Source of the DNA: an uncultured beta proteobacterium
GTDB lineage: Bacteria; Pseudomonadota; Gammaproteobacteria; Burkholderiales; Burkholderiaceae_C
NCBI GenBank assembly: GCA_903839085.1
Contig: CAIMBE010000146.1
Location: 1 to 35,129, forward strand
Direction: 5' to 3'
Length of the DNA: 35,129 nucleotides
Part shown: one piece after another, positions 6,212 to 14,627 of the stretch
How positions within the stretch are numbered: the stretch's first letter is position 1
Layout: each line of letters opens with the position of its first letter
The notes under the pieces: model-generated
The model's database searches: none
What the model was told of the DNA's origin: nothing
The model's input: the letters and a program-made list of their open reading frames with translations, nothing else
Program-made: the position numbers and the translations under genes

Positions 6212-8632
6212 CTATTTGATGCAGACCGATCTGACGGTCTTGAGATCGGCCAGGCCCATCATGATTTTCTCCATGCCGTCCATCTTCAGGGTGCGCATGC
6301 CGCCTTCCACGGCGGCGGCGAAAATCTGGGCGACGCGCGCGCGCTCCTGGATCAGTTTCTTGATGTCGTCGGTTGCGATCAGCAGTTCATGCAGGCCGAT
6401 GCGACCCTTGTAGCCGGTCTGGCTGCACTTGTCGCAGCCAACGTGGCGATACAACCTGAGAGGCCCGTCCTGGGCGTAGGTTTTGCGCCAGCTCTCAATC
6501 AACTTGGCGGTTTCGCCTTCGTAGTCGGCGGTCCAGGCTGCAGAATGGCTCAGCTCGTCGGCGTATTCGGCGGCGAAGAGCTTTAGCTCCGCCTCGTCGG
6601 GCACATAGGATTCCTTGCAGTCGCACAACTTCTTGGCCAGTCGCTGGGCCAGAATGCCCAGCAGCGCATCGGCAAAGTTGAACGGGTCCATGCCCATGTC
6701 GAGCAGGCGGGTGATCGATTCGGGTGCCGAGTTGGTGTGCAGGGTCGAGAACACAAGGTGGCCGGTGAGCGAGGCTTCGATGCCCATTGACACGGTTTCC
6801 TTGTCGCGCGACTCGCCGACCATGATGATGTCGGGGTCGGCCCGCAGAAAGGAGCGCATGATCAGGGCGAAGTCAATGCCGGCTTTGCGGTTGATCTGGA
6901 CCTGGCGCAATCCTTTTTGCGTGATTTCGACCGGATCCTCGACGGTCCAGATTTTTGTGTCGGGCGTGTTGAGGTGCTTCAGGATGGAGTGCAGCGTGGT
7001 GGTCTTGCCGGAGCCGGTCGGACCGCAGACATAGAACAGGCCGTAAGGCCGCTCGATGGTGCGGATGACCCGCTCCTTGTTGTGCGGCGTGAGCCCCAGT
7101 TTGTCCAGCGGGATCGGCTCACCTGCCGCCAGAATGCGCATCACGACGTCCTCGACGGCGCCGGCGGTCGGAATGGTGGCGACCCGCAGTTCGATGTCCA
7201 GGGGCCCGTACTTCTTGAATTTGATCTTGCCATCCTGCGGCTTGCGACGCTCCGAGATGTCAAGATCGCACATGATCTTCAGGCGCGTCACCATGGCCTG
7301 CCGGAAATGAGCCGGCACCTCGATGTAGGGCAGCAGGGTGCCGTCCACGCGAAAGCGGATGCCGGTCTTGAGCTTGCCCGGCAGCGGCTCGATGTGGATG
7401 TCCGACGCGCGGCGCTGGTAAGCGTCGATGATCACCTTGTTGACAAACTTGACCAGCTCATTGTCGGCTGCCGCCGACTCCAGCGAATCGTCATTGCTGC
7501 CGTCGTCGAGCGCGCCAACGTCCATGTCGGCCAGCAGTTCGTCAATCGAGCCGCCTTCGCCCCCGGAATCAAATATCTGGGCCAGCGTCTGCGCAAACTC
7601 GGCTTGCGACGTCACACGATAGACAAAGCCGGTCATGCGCGGGAAAACCTGCGGCACGACGCGCGAGTTGCGCACGGCCTCCGGGTCCATGCACATGATG
7701 ACAAGTCCCGCGGGCGATTCCTCCAGCGGAATCCATCCCTGCGCCTCAAGGAACTCGCGTTTCAGAGCGCCGTGCAGCATTTCAGACCGGATGTGGCCGG
7801 CGCTGAAGGGCTCATAGGGAACGCCAAAGAACTTGGCAAGCGACGGTCCGATCTGTGCCGGTTGAACGTTGTAATGCCCTATCAGCATCTGTTCCACCGG
7901 GGTCCCTGCGTTGCGCGCGGCCTGCAGGCACTGCGCGAGTTCATCGGCAGTCATCACGCCGTCGGCGACCAGGCCGTCGTACTTGGTGGCCCTGAGACGC
8001 ACACCTTCGGTGGCCTTTTGGATGCGCTGCCGGATGGCGATGGCCAGGGTCTTGCAAAGCTGCGAAACGCCCTCGACCTCGAGCTCGCTGAAGGCCTGAT
8101 TGCTCTTGTTGTTGATGATCTGCAAAACGCCATGAAGCGTGCTGCCTTCAAGAATGGGGGCCGCCAGCATCTGCCGCGTGCGGTAGCCCGAGCGCTTGTC
8201 CACCTCCTTGAGAAAGGTCAGCGCCGGGTGGATTTTCTTCAGCGCCGCATCGTCGTAAACGTCAGCCAGGTTGATCAGCTGTTTGCTGACCGCGGCGTAG
8301 CCCGCGATGCTTTGCGGCGAAATCGGCAGCTTGAGTTCGCGGCTGCTCTTCAGACCGGTTTTGACCTTCGAGATGATGGCGTTCTGGTCTTCATTGACGA
8401 CGTAGAGCGTCAGGCGATCCGCATTGAACAGTCGGCATATTTCCTGGCTGACCTCGAGCATGATCTGCTCAAGATTTTCGGTCTCATGAATGCGCGCCGT
8501 GACCTGTTGAAGCTGTTTGTAGAAAAACGCTTCAAACTTGATCCCCTTTCGCTCGATCGGCACGGCCAGCGATGCAATCGGGTCGACATCGGGCTCGACC
8601 TCGGGTAGCTCTGGTTTCTTCACTTCATTCAT
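6212..8632 (-). CDS. GspE/PilB-type ATPase with N-terminal GAF domain
   Basis: Cytoplasmic hexameric ATPase of the type II secretion / type IV pilus family, 806 aa. A GAF domain occupies about 35-205, an MshEN/GspE_N-like domain 218-355, an acidic linker 356-390, and the ATPase domain about 390-790. Visible motifs are Walker A GPTGSGKTT (537-545), Walker B-like DIIMVGESRD (601-610) and the His box STLHTN (629-634). A Zn-binding loop has C670, C672, C733 and C736; the first pair is CxC where relatives usually have CxxC. S608 sits where relatives have Ile (GEIRD). CAGGAG upstream supports the start at 8632. It lies behind FHA and PP2C genes and before pilA, so it may drive a pilus-like machine under signal control through its GAF domain. 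It is not the standard pilB of the pilBCD cluster, which is absent here. Confidence 0.9.
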   Translation of the reverse strand: MNEVKKPELPEVEPDVDPIASLAVPIERKGIKFEAFFYKQLQQVTARIHETENLEQIMLEVSQEICRLFNADRLTLYVVNEDQNAIISKVKTGLKSSRELKLPISPQSIAGYAAVSKQLINLADVYDDAALKKIHPALTFLKEVDKRSGYRTRQMLAAPILEGSTLHGVLQIINNKSNQAFSELEVEGVSQLCKTLAIAIRQRIQKATEGVRLRATKYDGLVADGVMTADELAQCLQAARNAGTPVEQMLIGHYNVQPAQIGPSLAKFFGVPYEPFSAGHIRSEMLHGALKREFLEAQGWIPLEESPAGLVIMCMDPEAVRNSRVVPQVFPRMTGFVYRVTSQAEFAQTLAQIFDSGGEGGSIDELLADMDVGALDDGSNDDSLESAAADNELVKFVNKVIIDAYQRRASDIHIEPLPGKLKTGIRFRVDGTLLPYIEVPAHFRQAMVTRLKIMCDLDISERRKPQDGKIKFKKYGPLDIELRVATIPTAGAVEDVVMRILAAGEPIPLDKLGLTPHNKERVIRTIERPYGLFYVCGPTGSGKTTTLHSILKHLNTPDTKIWTVEDPVEITQKGLRQVQINRKAGIDFALIMRSFLRADPDIIMVGESRDKETVSMGIEASLTGHLVFSTLHTNSAPESITRLLDMGMDPFNFADALLGILAQRLAKKLCDCKESYVPDEAELKLFAAEYADELSHSAAWTADYEGETAKLIESWRKTYAQDGPLRLYRHVGCDKCSQTGYKGRIGLHELLIATDDIKKLIQERARVAQIFAAAVEGGMRTLKMDGMEKIMMGLADLKTVRSVCIK

Positions 8633-8682
8633 GACGCAAACTCCTGACGCGCGTGCAAGGGGCGATGGTTGTGAAGTGGGGG

Positions 8683-9288
8683 TCAGGATTGGACAAACTG
8701 CATCTGGCTGCCCGCCAGTTCGATCAGGTCGCCGTTCTTCAACGGTACCGGATCGTCGCCGAGCGGCTTGCCGTTGAGCGCCGGGTTGCCGCCGCCCTGG
8801 ATCTGGATCACAAAGCCGCGCTCGCCACGGGTGATTGCCGCCACCGCAATGCCGGGCTTTCCGATCGTGGTCACGGTCTTGGTCAATGGAACCTCGCGTC
8901 CGGCAGCGGCGCCGGAGAGCACCTTGATCGAGGCCTGAAGTGCATTCGCCTCGTCGCCGGTCGCGTCGGCTGCGACGGCCCGCTCTTGCGCTTCATCGAT
9001 CGCATCGGCGACAAACTTGATCTTGTACTTGCCGACCTCGACGCTGTCCCCGTTTCTAAGCAGTTGCCTCTTGGCAGCCTTGCCGTTGACATAGGTGCCG
9101 TTGGTGCTGTTGAGGTCTTCCAGATAAACGTCGCTGCCCGCGAGTTCCAGTATCGCGTGCTCACCACTGACCGCAAGATTGTCGATCACGATGTCGTTAT
9201 AAGGCCGCCGGCCCAAGGTCGTCTTGTCCTTGGTCAGTTGGACTTCCTTGATGACTACGCCGTCAATTGAAACAATCATTTTCGGCAT
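8683..9288 (-). CDS. FHA-domain protein with a second degenerate FHA repeat
   Basis: Cytoplasmic protein of 201 aa. The N-terminal FHA domain (1-95) has the phosphothreonine-binding residues: R27 in GRRPYNDI, S41 and H44 in SGEHA, N63 in NSTNGTYVNG. Residues about 118-201 repeat the FHA fold pattern (TTIGKPG, NPALNGKPL, LKNGDLIELAG) but lack the Arg, Ser/His and second Asn, so this half probably does not bind phosphopeptide. CAGGAG upstream fits the start at 9288. It is one member of a tight minus-strand set, 50 bp before the GspE-like ATPase and 45 bp after the PP2C gene. Such pairs are typical of Ser/Thr-kinase signalling; the kinase itself is not in this window. Confidence 0.9.
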   Translation of the reverse strand: MPKMIVSIDGVVIKEVQLTKDKTTLGRRPYNDIVIDNLAVSGEHAILELAGSDVYLEDLNSTNGTYVNGKAAKRQLLRNGDSVEVGKYKIKFVADAIDEAQERAVAADATGDEANALQASIKVLSGAAAGREVPLTKTVTTIGKPGIAVAAITRGERGFVIQIQGGGNPALNGKPLGDDPVPLKNGDLIELAGSQMQFVQS

Positions 9289-9333
9289 GACCGACTCCTG
9301 TTACTTGAATTGACCATGGAAAGTCTCATTAGC

Positions 9334-10122
9334 TTACCGAGATTCAAGCCATCTTGCCATCATGCCGCGCTTTGCAGATGTGCTGCTGGCTTGCGTCAGC
9401 AATACGGTAATGTTATCGCGTCCGCCATTTTCGTTGGCCTGGGCTATCAGTTGGTCCGCCATTTGCGCCAAATCCGCGCCCTTGCGCAAGACGTCCGCGA
9501 TCGCCTCGTCATTCATCATGTCGGACAGGCCATCGGTACACATCAGGTAAATATCGCCAGCCAGAACAGGGTGCTCGCTGACCTCGAGCGACACCTCTTC
9601 TTCCACGCCCACGGCCCGCGTCACCAGATTCTTCAGCGGCGACAGCGCTGCCTGCTCGGGCGTGAGAAAGCCGGCGTCCATCTGTTCCTGCAGCAGCGAA
9701 TGATCCCTGGTGATCCGCAAGAACTTGTCCTCGCGCAGGCGATAACAGCGGGAGTCCCCGACATGTCCGAGAAGCACCCTATTTTCGAGAAAGATCGCCA
9801 CCACCAGGGTGGTTCCCATCCCGAAATACTCCGGATTGGCGCGCGATGCACGATAGATCGCGTGGTTGGCGTTGTCGACGCACATTTCCAGCGCATGCCT
9901 CGCCTCCTCGATGTCGGCCCTCCCGCCGGCATCCGATAGCCAGCGGGCCAGTTCCGCCTTGATGAGGGTGGTCGCCATGCCGCTGGCCACTTCACCGGCG
10001 TTGTAACCGCCCATGCCGTCAGCCAAAACGCCCAGTTGCGCGGCCTCGTCGAATGTTACCGAGTCCTCATTGTTGGTGCGGGTCCGGCCCGGGCTGGTTT
10101 GCGAGCAGAAGGTGTAATTCAT
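9334..10122 (-). CDS. PP2C-type Ser/Thr protein phosphatase
   Basis: Metal-dependent phosphatase of the PPM/PP2C (Stp1/PrpC) type, 262 aa, single cytoplasmic domain. Visible motifs: RTNNED with D20, LADGMGGYNAGEVAS with D35 and G36, GMGTTLV (101-107), GHVGDSRCY (119-127), TDGLSD with D197, and GGRDNITV with D236. These are the metal ligands and core motifs of the family. Its ATG overlaps the terC stop (TGATG), so the two are probably translationally coupled. Together with the FHA protein it forms a phosphorylation-reversal and recognition pair placed before the GspE-like ATPase. Its natural substrate is unknown. Confidence 0.95.
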   Translation of the reverse strand: MNYTFCSQTSPGRTRTNNEDSVTFDEAAQLGVLADGMGGYNAGEVASGMATTLIKAELARWLSDAGGRADIEEARHALEMCVDNANHAIYRASRANPEYFGMGTTLVVAIFLENRVLLGHVGDSRCYRLREDKFLRITRDHSLLQEQMDAGFLTPEQAALSPLKNLVTRAVGVEEEVSLEVSEHPVLAGDIYLMCTDGLSDMMNDEAIADVLRKGADLAQMADQLIAQANENGGRDNITVLLTQASSTSAKRGMMARWLESR

Positions 10123-10814
10123 CAGCCGCCTGCGGTCGCTTCCCGCGCGCCGCGTCGCTGGAGCATGCGCCCGAGGACCAGCACCAACCCGGCTCCAGCC
10201 GCTGCACCGGCGTAGTGCACCCAGGGCTTGCCGGCCAGCATGTCTTTCAAGGCGACATCGCTGACCATCGTTTCACCGCCGACCCAGCCGATCAGGGCCG
10301 CCCCCATTGTCACGATGACCGGAAAGCGTTCCATCAGCTTGATCATCAGGGTGCTGCCAAAAATCACCAGCGGGATGCTGATGGCCAGGCCCAGAACCAG
10401 CAGCAGCATGCTTCCTTTGGCGGCAGCGGCCACAGCAATGACGTTGTCCAGACTCATCACCAGGTCGGCAATCAGGATGGTACGCACCGCGGCCAGCAGG
10501 CTACCGTGCTCCTTGGCGTGTCCGTCTTCCTCCTCTTCCTCGCTCAGCAGCTGAATACCAATCCACAGCAGCAGCAGTCCGCCGACGATCTGCAGAAATG
10601 ACATTTCCAGCAACTTGGCCGCCACCACAGTCAGTGCGATGCGCAGCACCACCGCCGCGCCAGAGCCCCAGAAGACGGCCTTTCTTTGCTGTGCTGGCGG
10701 CAGGGAACGCGCTGCCAGCGCGATGACCACTGCGTTGTCGCCCGACAAGATGATGTTGATCCAGACAATCTTGAGTAGACCAATCCAGAAGTCAACGCTT
10801 TGCAGCAACTCCAT
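10122..10814 (-). CDS. TerC/YjbE-family integral membrane protein (probable metal transporter)
   Basis: Inner-membrane protein of 230 aa with about six to seven hydrophobic helices. The two family signature motifs are present: SGDN (24-27, D26) and SLDN (121-124, D123). An acidic/His cytoplasmic loop SEEEEEDGHAKEH (91-103) separates the halves. Members of the family (Alx, YjbE, TerC) export Mn2+ or other metals, or take part in tellurite resistance; the substrate here is not decided. GGAG before the ATG supports the start. It is the first gene of the terC-PP2C-FHA-ATPase run. A long hairpin lies in its leader. Why a metal exporter precedes a Mn2+-dependent phosphatase gene is open, but both deal with Mn2+. 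Confidence 0.88.
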   Translation of the reverse strand: MELLQSVDFWIGLLKIVWINIILSGDNAVVIALAARSLPPAQQRKAVFWGSGAAVVLRIALTVVAAKLLEMSFLQIVGGLLLLWIGIQLLSEEEEEDGHAKEHGSLLAAVRTILIADLVMSLDNVIAVAAAAKGSMLLLVLGLAISIPLVIFGSTLMIKLMERFPVIVTMGAALIGWVGGETMVSDVALKDMLAGKPWVHYAGAAAGAGLVLVLGRMLQRRGAREATAGG

Positions 10815-10841
10815 CCGCTTTCTCCTGCCTTGTCAATGCAA

Positions 10842-10874
10842 GAAGCGCCCAAAACAAAAGGTTTGGAGCGCTTC
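10842..10874 (-). promoter_or_regulatory. Hairpin between sucD and terC
   Basis: On the minus strand GAAGCGCTCCAAAC pairs with GTTTTGGGCGCTTC, a 14-bp stem with one G-T pair and one mismatch over a five-base loop. It lies 28-60 bases upstream of the terC start. Only two T residues follow, so it is a poor rho-independent terminator for sucCD, but could act as one with Rho or serve as a leader structure. A second small inverted repeat, CGGTC/GACCG, is at 10894-10907. Confidence 0.6.
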
Positions 10875-10928
10875 AGGCGTCTGCAAAGTGTAACGGTCTC
10901 CTGACCGCCCGGGGTTTCTTCATGCGCG

Positions 10929-11822
10929 TTACAGCATGGCTTTCATCAATTTGGCCATTTCAGAAGGATTTCGAGTGATCCTGAAGCCGCATTCTTCCAT
11001 CACCGCAAGTTTGGCCTCCGCGGTGTCGGCGCCGCCGGAGATCAGGGCGCCAGCATGCCCCATGCGCTTGCCTGCAGGCGCTGTGACGCCGGCGATGAAG
11101 CCGACGATGGGTTTCTTCATGTTGGCCTTGCACCAGCGCGCCGCATCAGCTTCGTCCGGGCCGCCGATTTCGCCAATCATGATGACGGCATCGGTGTCCG
11201 GGTCGTCATTGAACGCCTGCATGACGTCGATGTGCTTGAGACCGTTGATCGGGTCCCCGCCGATGCCGACCGCGGTGGACTGACCCAATCCGATTTCGGT
11301 CAGTTGAGCCACCGCTTCATAGGTCAGGGTGCCCGACCGGCTGACCACGCCAATGCGCCCCTTGCGATGGATGTGACCCGGCATGATGCCGATCTTGATT
11401 TCATCGGGCGTGATCACGCCCGGGCAATTGGGACCGAGCAACAGGGTTTTCTTGCCACCTGCCGCCTCCCTCGCGCGCATCTTGTTGCGCACTTCGAGCA
11501 TGTCGCGCACCGGAATACCTTCGGTGATGCAGATCGCCAGATCCAGGCCGGCTTCAACTGCCTCCCAGATCGCTGCCGCAGCGCCCGCTGGTGGCACATA
11601 GATGACTGACACGGTGGCGCCGGTTTCTTTTGCCGCTTCCTTGACCGAGGCGTAGATCGGGATATTGAAGATCGATTCGCCGGCCTTCTTGGGATTGACA
11701 CCAGCCACAAAGCAGTTCTTGCCGTTGGCGTATTCCTGGCACTTCTCGGTGTGGAACTGACCGGTCTTGCCGGTGATGCCCTGGGTGATGACCCGGGTGT
11801 CTTTATTGATGAGTATCGACAT
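10929..11822 (-). CDS. sucD: Succinyl-CoA synthetase (ADP-forming) alpha subunit
   Basis: Alpha subunit of the TCA-cycle enzyme that couples succinyl-CoA cleavage to nucleotide triphosphate formation; works with SucC in the cytoplasm. The N-terminal CoA-binding Rossmann domain begins MSILINKDTRVITQGITGKT, and the phosphorylated histidine is H256 in GKRMGHAGALISGG. The 297 aa length is normal. The frame is open for 67 codons further upstream inside sucC, but the MSILINKD start eight bases after the sucC stop is the family start. Cotranscribed with sucC. Confidence 0.98.
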   Translation of the reverse strand: MSILINKDTRVITQGITGKTGQFHTEKCQEYANGKNCFVAGVNPKKAGESIFNIPIYASVKEAAKETGATVSVIYVPPAGAAAAIWEAVEAGLDLAICITEGIPVRDMLEVRNKMRAREAAGGKKTLLLGPNCPGVITPDEIKIGIMPGHIHRKGRIGVVSRSGTLTYEAVAQLTEIGLGQSTAVGIGGDPINGLKHIDVMQAFNDDPDTDAVIMIGEIGGPDEADAARWCKANMKKPIVGFIAGVTAPAGKRMGHAGALISGGADTAEAKLAVMEECGFRITRNPSEMAKLMKAML

Positions 11823-11830
11823 GATATTTC

Positions 11831-12994
11831 CTATGCTTTGACTGCCGCAATGACTTTTTGGGCTGCGTCGGCCATGGTGTCGGCACTGATGATGGGCAGC
11901 CCGGATTCGGCGAGGATCTTCTTGCCCAGTTCTTCGTTGGTGCCCTTCATGCGCACGACCAGCGGAACATTCAGGTTGGTTGCCTTGCAGGCGGCAACCA
12001 CGCCCATCGCGATGGTGTCGCATTTCATGATGCCACCGAAGATGTTCACCAGAATCGCCTTCACCTTGTCGTTCTTGAGCATGATCTTGAAGGCCTCGGT
12101 CACCTTCTCAGGCGTGGCGCCACCGCCCACGTCCAGGAAGTTGGCAGGCTCGGCGCCAAACAGCTTGATCGTGTCCATCGCGGCCATGGCGAGGCCGGCC
12201 CCATTGACAAGGCAGCCAATGTTGCCGTCCAGGCTGATGTAGGCCAGATCGAATTTGCTCGCTTCCACCTCGGCCGGATCTTCCTCGTCGAGGTCGCGGT
12301 AGGCCACGATCTCGGGGTGCCGGTACAGGGCGTTGGAATCAAAGTTGAACTTCGCGTCCAGCGCCTTGATGTTGCCGTCACCTTCAAGGATCAGCGGGTT
12401 GATCTCGACCAGCGAGGCGTCGGTGTCCATGTACACCTTGTAGAGCTTTTGCAGCACGTCCACGCACTGCGCCGTCGAACCGGCCGGGACGCCGATGCCA
12501 TTGGCCAGTTCGGTGGCCTGCGCGGTGGTCAAGCCGGTGGCCGGATCGACGAAGACCTTGATGATCTTCTCCGGGGTCGCGTGCGCCACTTCCTCGATGT
12601 TCATGCCGCCCTCCGAGGAAGCCATCAGGGCGACACGCTGGCTGGCGCGATCGGTCACGGCCGACACGTAATATTCCTTCTTGATGTCGGCGCCATCCTC
12701 GATCAGCAGGCGGCGCACCTTCTGGCCCTGGGGGCCGGTTTGATGGGTGACGAGTTGCATGCCCAGTATTTCACCGGCCAGTTTCCTGACCTCGTCGATC
12801 GAGCGCGCCAGTTTGACGCCGCCGCCTTTGCCGCGGCCGCCAGCGTGAATCTGCGCCTTGACGACCCATACCGGGCCACCGAGTTTTTGCGCGGCCTCAA
12901 CCGCTTCCTGGACTGTGAACGCGGCAATGCCCCGTGGCACCGGCACTCCAAATTGGCGCAAGATTTCCTTGCCCTGGTACTCGTGAATCTTCAT
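11831..12994 (-). CDS. sucC: Succinyl-CoA synthetase (ADP-forming) beta subunit
   Basis: Beta subunit with N-terminal ATP-grasp domain ([20 protein letters not shown] start, [16 protein letters not shown] near 46-61) and C-terminal CoA-ligase domain with the [11 protein letters not shown] motif near 317. It contributes nucleotide and succinate binding and forms an alpha2beta2 or alpha-beta complex with SucD. The 387 aa length is typical. AGGAAG six bases before the ATG supports the start. First gene of sucCD. Confidence 0.98.
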   Translation of the reverse strand: MKIHEYQGKEILRQFGVPVPRGIAAFTVQEAVEAAQKLGGPVWVVKAQIHAGGRGKGGGVKLARSIDEVRKLAGEILGMQLVTHQTGPQGQKVRRLLIEDGADIKKEYYVSAVTDRASQRVALMASSEGGMNIEEVAHATPEKIIKVFVDPATGLTTAQATELANGIGVPAGSTAQCVDVLQKLYKVYMDTDASLVEINPLILEGDGNIKALDAKFNFDSNALYRHPEIVAYRDLDEEDPAEVEASKFDLAYISLDGNIGCLVNGAGLAMAAMDTIKLFGAEPANFLDVGGGATPEKVTEAFKIMLKNDKVKAILVNIFGGIMKCDTIAMGVVAACKATNLNVPLVVRMKGTNEELGKKILAESGLPIISADTMADAAQKVIAAVKA

Positions 12995-13259
12995 AAATCT
13001 TCCTAGTCAGTTGGGGACAGAACGGAAGCTCTTTCCCACAATTTCTCGATCTTGTTGGCGTACAGGGCCGCACGGCTGCTGCGCAGCTGAGATAGTCCTG
13101 CAAGGTTTCAGGAAAGGATGACACTCGTCCCGCTGCAAAACCTGGCGGCTCGACGGCGGACACTGGACAACGCAGTCGCAGACTGTATCATGCTGCAATG
13201 CACCAAACTTGTACTTACCTTACACCGCACGGGCTGGTGCGCTGACCGGGAGCCATCCA
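12995..13259. promoter_or_regulatory. Divergent intergenic region sucC / argC
   Basis: 265 bp separate two genes transcribed away from each other, so promoters for both should lie here. I found no convincing -35/-10 pair or operator. A GC-rich palindromic stretch, GCTGCTGCGCAGCTG, is near 13074-13090. The short open frame across 13007-13198 (minus) has no ribosome site and no recognisable protein features. Confidence 0.5.
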
Positions 13260-14195
13260 ATGCGCAAGATATTCATCGACGGCGAAGCCGGAACCACGGG
13301 GCTTCAGATCCAGGAGCGGCTGCAGGGCATGCCGGGCATTGAACTTGTCAGCATTGCGCCGGAGTTGCGCAAGAGCGCCGCCGCCAAGCGCGAGCTGATG
13401 GCGCAGATGGATCTGGTTGTGCTTTGCCTGCATGACGAAGCGGCTGTTGAATCGGTTGCGCTGATCGATGATCTGGCGCGCTCGAGCGGTCAGCCGGGAC
13501 CGAAGATCATCGATGCTTCGACCGCCCACCGCACCGCGCCGGGTTGGGTGTACGGCTTTTCCGAATTGACGGCGGGACATCAGAAGGAGGTCGCTCAGGC
13601 GCGCCGGGTTGCCAATGCCGGCTGCTATGCGACGGCAGCGATCGCGCTGCTTCGCCCGCTGGTCGATGCCGGCCTGATTCCCGCGGAGTTCCCTCTCGCC
13701 CTGCCCGCCGTCAGCGGCTACTCGGGCGGCGGACGCAGCATGATCGAGGCCTATGAGAGCAAGCAGGCGCCAGCTTTTGAGGTCTACGGTCTGGGTTTGA
13801 AGCACAAGCACCTGCCAGAGATCATGAAGTACAGCGGCTTGACGCGGCGCCCGATTTTTCTGCCGGGCATCGGTAATTTCAGGCAAGGCATGCTGCTGCA
13901 GGTACCGCTGCATCTGGACCTGCTGCCGGGGCGACCCAGCGCGCAGGACTTGCACGATGCTTTGAGCCGACACTACGCCGGCAGCGAATCGGTCAGCGTG
14001 CAAGCGCCAACGTCCGATGGCCGGCTTGACGCGTTGGCTCTGGTCGGCAGCAACCGGATGGAGTTGCGCGTGTTCGCCAACCACGCGCCGGAAGACGGCT
14101 TTAACCATGCGGTTCTGGTGGCCCGGCTCGACAATCTGGGCAAGGGTGCCAGCGGCGCTGCGGTGCAAAATCTCAAGTTGATGCTGGGCCTTTGA
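13260..14195 (+). CDS. argC: N-acetyl-gamma-glutamyl-phosphate reductase, short (type 2) form
   Basis: NADPH-dependent reductase of arginine biosynthesis that converts N-acetylglutamyl 5-phosphate to the semialdehyde. The 311 aa protein starts [20 protein letters not shown], a nucleotide-binding beginning typical of the short ArgC type, and has the catalytic Cys at C122 in [23 protein letters not shown] near residue 264 is part of the C-terminal domain. GGGAG before the ATG at 13260 fixes the start; the frame is open 17 codons upstream. It overlaps the end of recX by 23 bp, tail to tail. Confidence 0.95.
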   Translation: MRKIFIDGEAGTTGLQIQERLQGMPGIELVSIAPELRKSAAAKRELMAQMDLVVLCLHDEAAVESVALIDDLARSSGQPGPKIIDASTAHRTAPGWVYGFSELTAGHQKEVAQARRVANAGCYATAAIALLRPLVDAGLIPAEFPLALPAVSGYSGGGRSMIEAYESKQAPAFEVYGLGLKHKHLPEIMKYSGLTRRPIFLPGIGNFRQGMLLQVPLHLDLLPGRPSAQDLHDALSRHYAGSESVSVQAPTSDGRLDALALVGSNRMELRVFANHAPEDGFNHAVLVARLDNLGKGASGAAVQNLKLMLGL

Positions 14196-14622
14196 GCACC
14201 TGACGGATGGCCTCGGCGCCAAATCCCCGAGCTGCAAGAAATCGAATTTGACGGGCGGTCTCCTGCGGGTTCGCGGGTGGCGTTCCAAATTTCTTGAGCC
14301 AGACCGCCAGCGCCCGCTCATGCTCGCTGGCCTGCAAGCCTTCCAGCGCCTGGGCAATTGCCTGCGGGTCCAGGCCCTTGCCCTGCAACTCGTGCCTGAT
14401 GCGTGCTGCGCCGAGTTTGGCGGCGCGGCTGTGAACGACCGACTCGATCACGCGCTGCTCGCTGAGGAAGCCCTTGGCCTGCAACTCGTCGAGTGCATGG
14501 GCGAGCGTGCCAGGCTCTTCTTCAAACCTTTCCAGTTTGCGCTCAAGCTCGCTGCGCGAGTGCTCGCGGCCGCTGAGAAGCCGCAGGGCGCGGCCTTTCA
14601 GCGAGGGACGGTCCGGCGACAT
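14173..14622 (-). CDS. recX: RecX regulatory protein
   Basis: 149 aa, alpha-helical three-repeat protein of the RecX family. Family marks are [20 protein letters not shown] at the start, [10 protein letters not shown] near 49-58, and [14 protein letters not shown] near 71-84. RecX binds RecA filaments and inhibits recombinase and co-protease activity. It starts five bases after recA and is almost certainly cotranscribed, so SOS induction raises both. Its 3' end overlaps argC on the other strand by 23 bp. Confidence 0.95.
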   Translation of the reverse strand: MSPDRPSLKGRALRLLSGREHSRSELERKLERFEEEPGTLAHALDELQAKGFLSEQRVIESVVHSRAAKLGAARIRHELQGKGLDPQAIAQALEGLQASEHERALAVWLKKFGTPPANPQETARQIRFLAARGFGAEAIRQVLKGPAST

Positions 14623-14627
14623 CGGCG

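Noticed and set aside
6917..8608. 563-codon open frame on the plus strand
   Set aside because: It is antisense to the GspE-like ATPase and follows from high-GC codon use there. It has no ribosome site and its translation is rich in Arg, His and Leu without motifs.
13007..13198. Small minus-strand gene between sucC and argC
   Set aside because: 63 codons without ribosome site or recognisable sequence; the region is expected to hold two promoters.
14173..14195. Frameshift or misassembly at the argC/recX overlap
   Set aside because: Both proteins end normally; a 23-bp tail-to-tail overlap is common in compact genomes.
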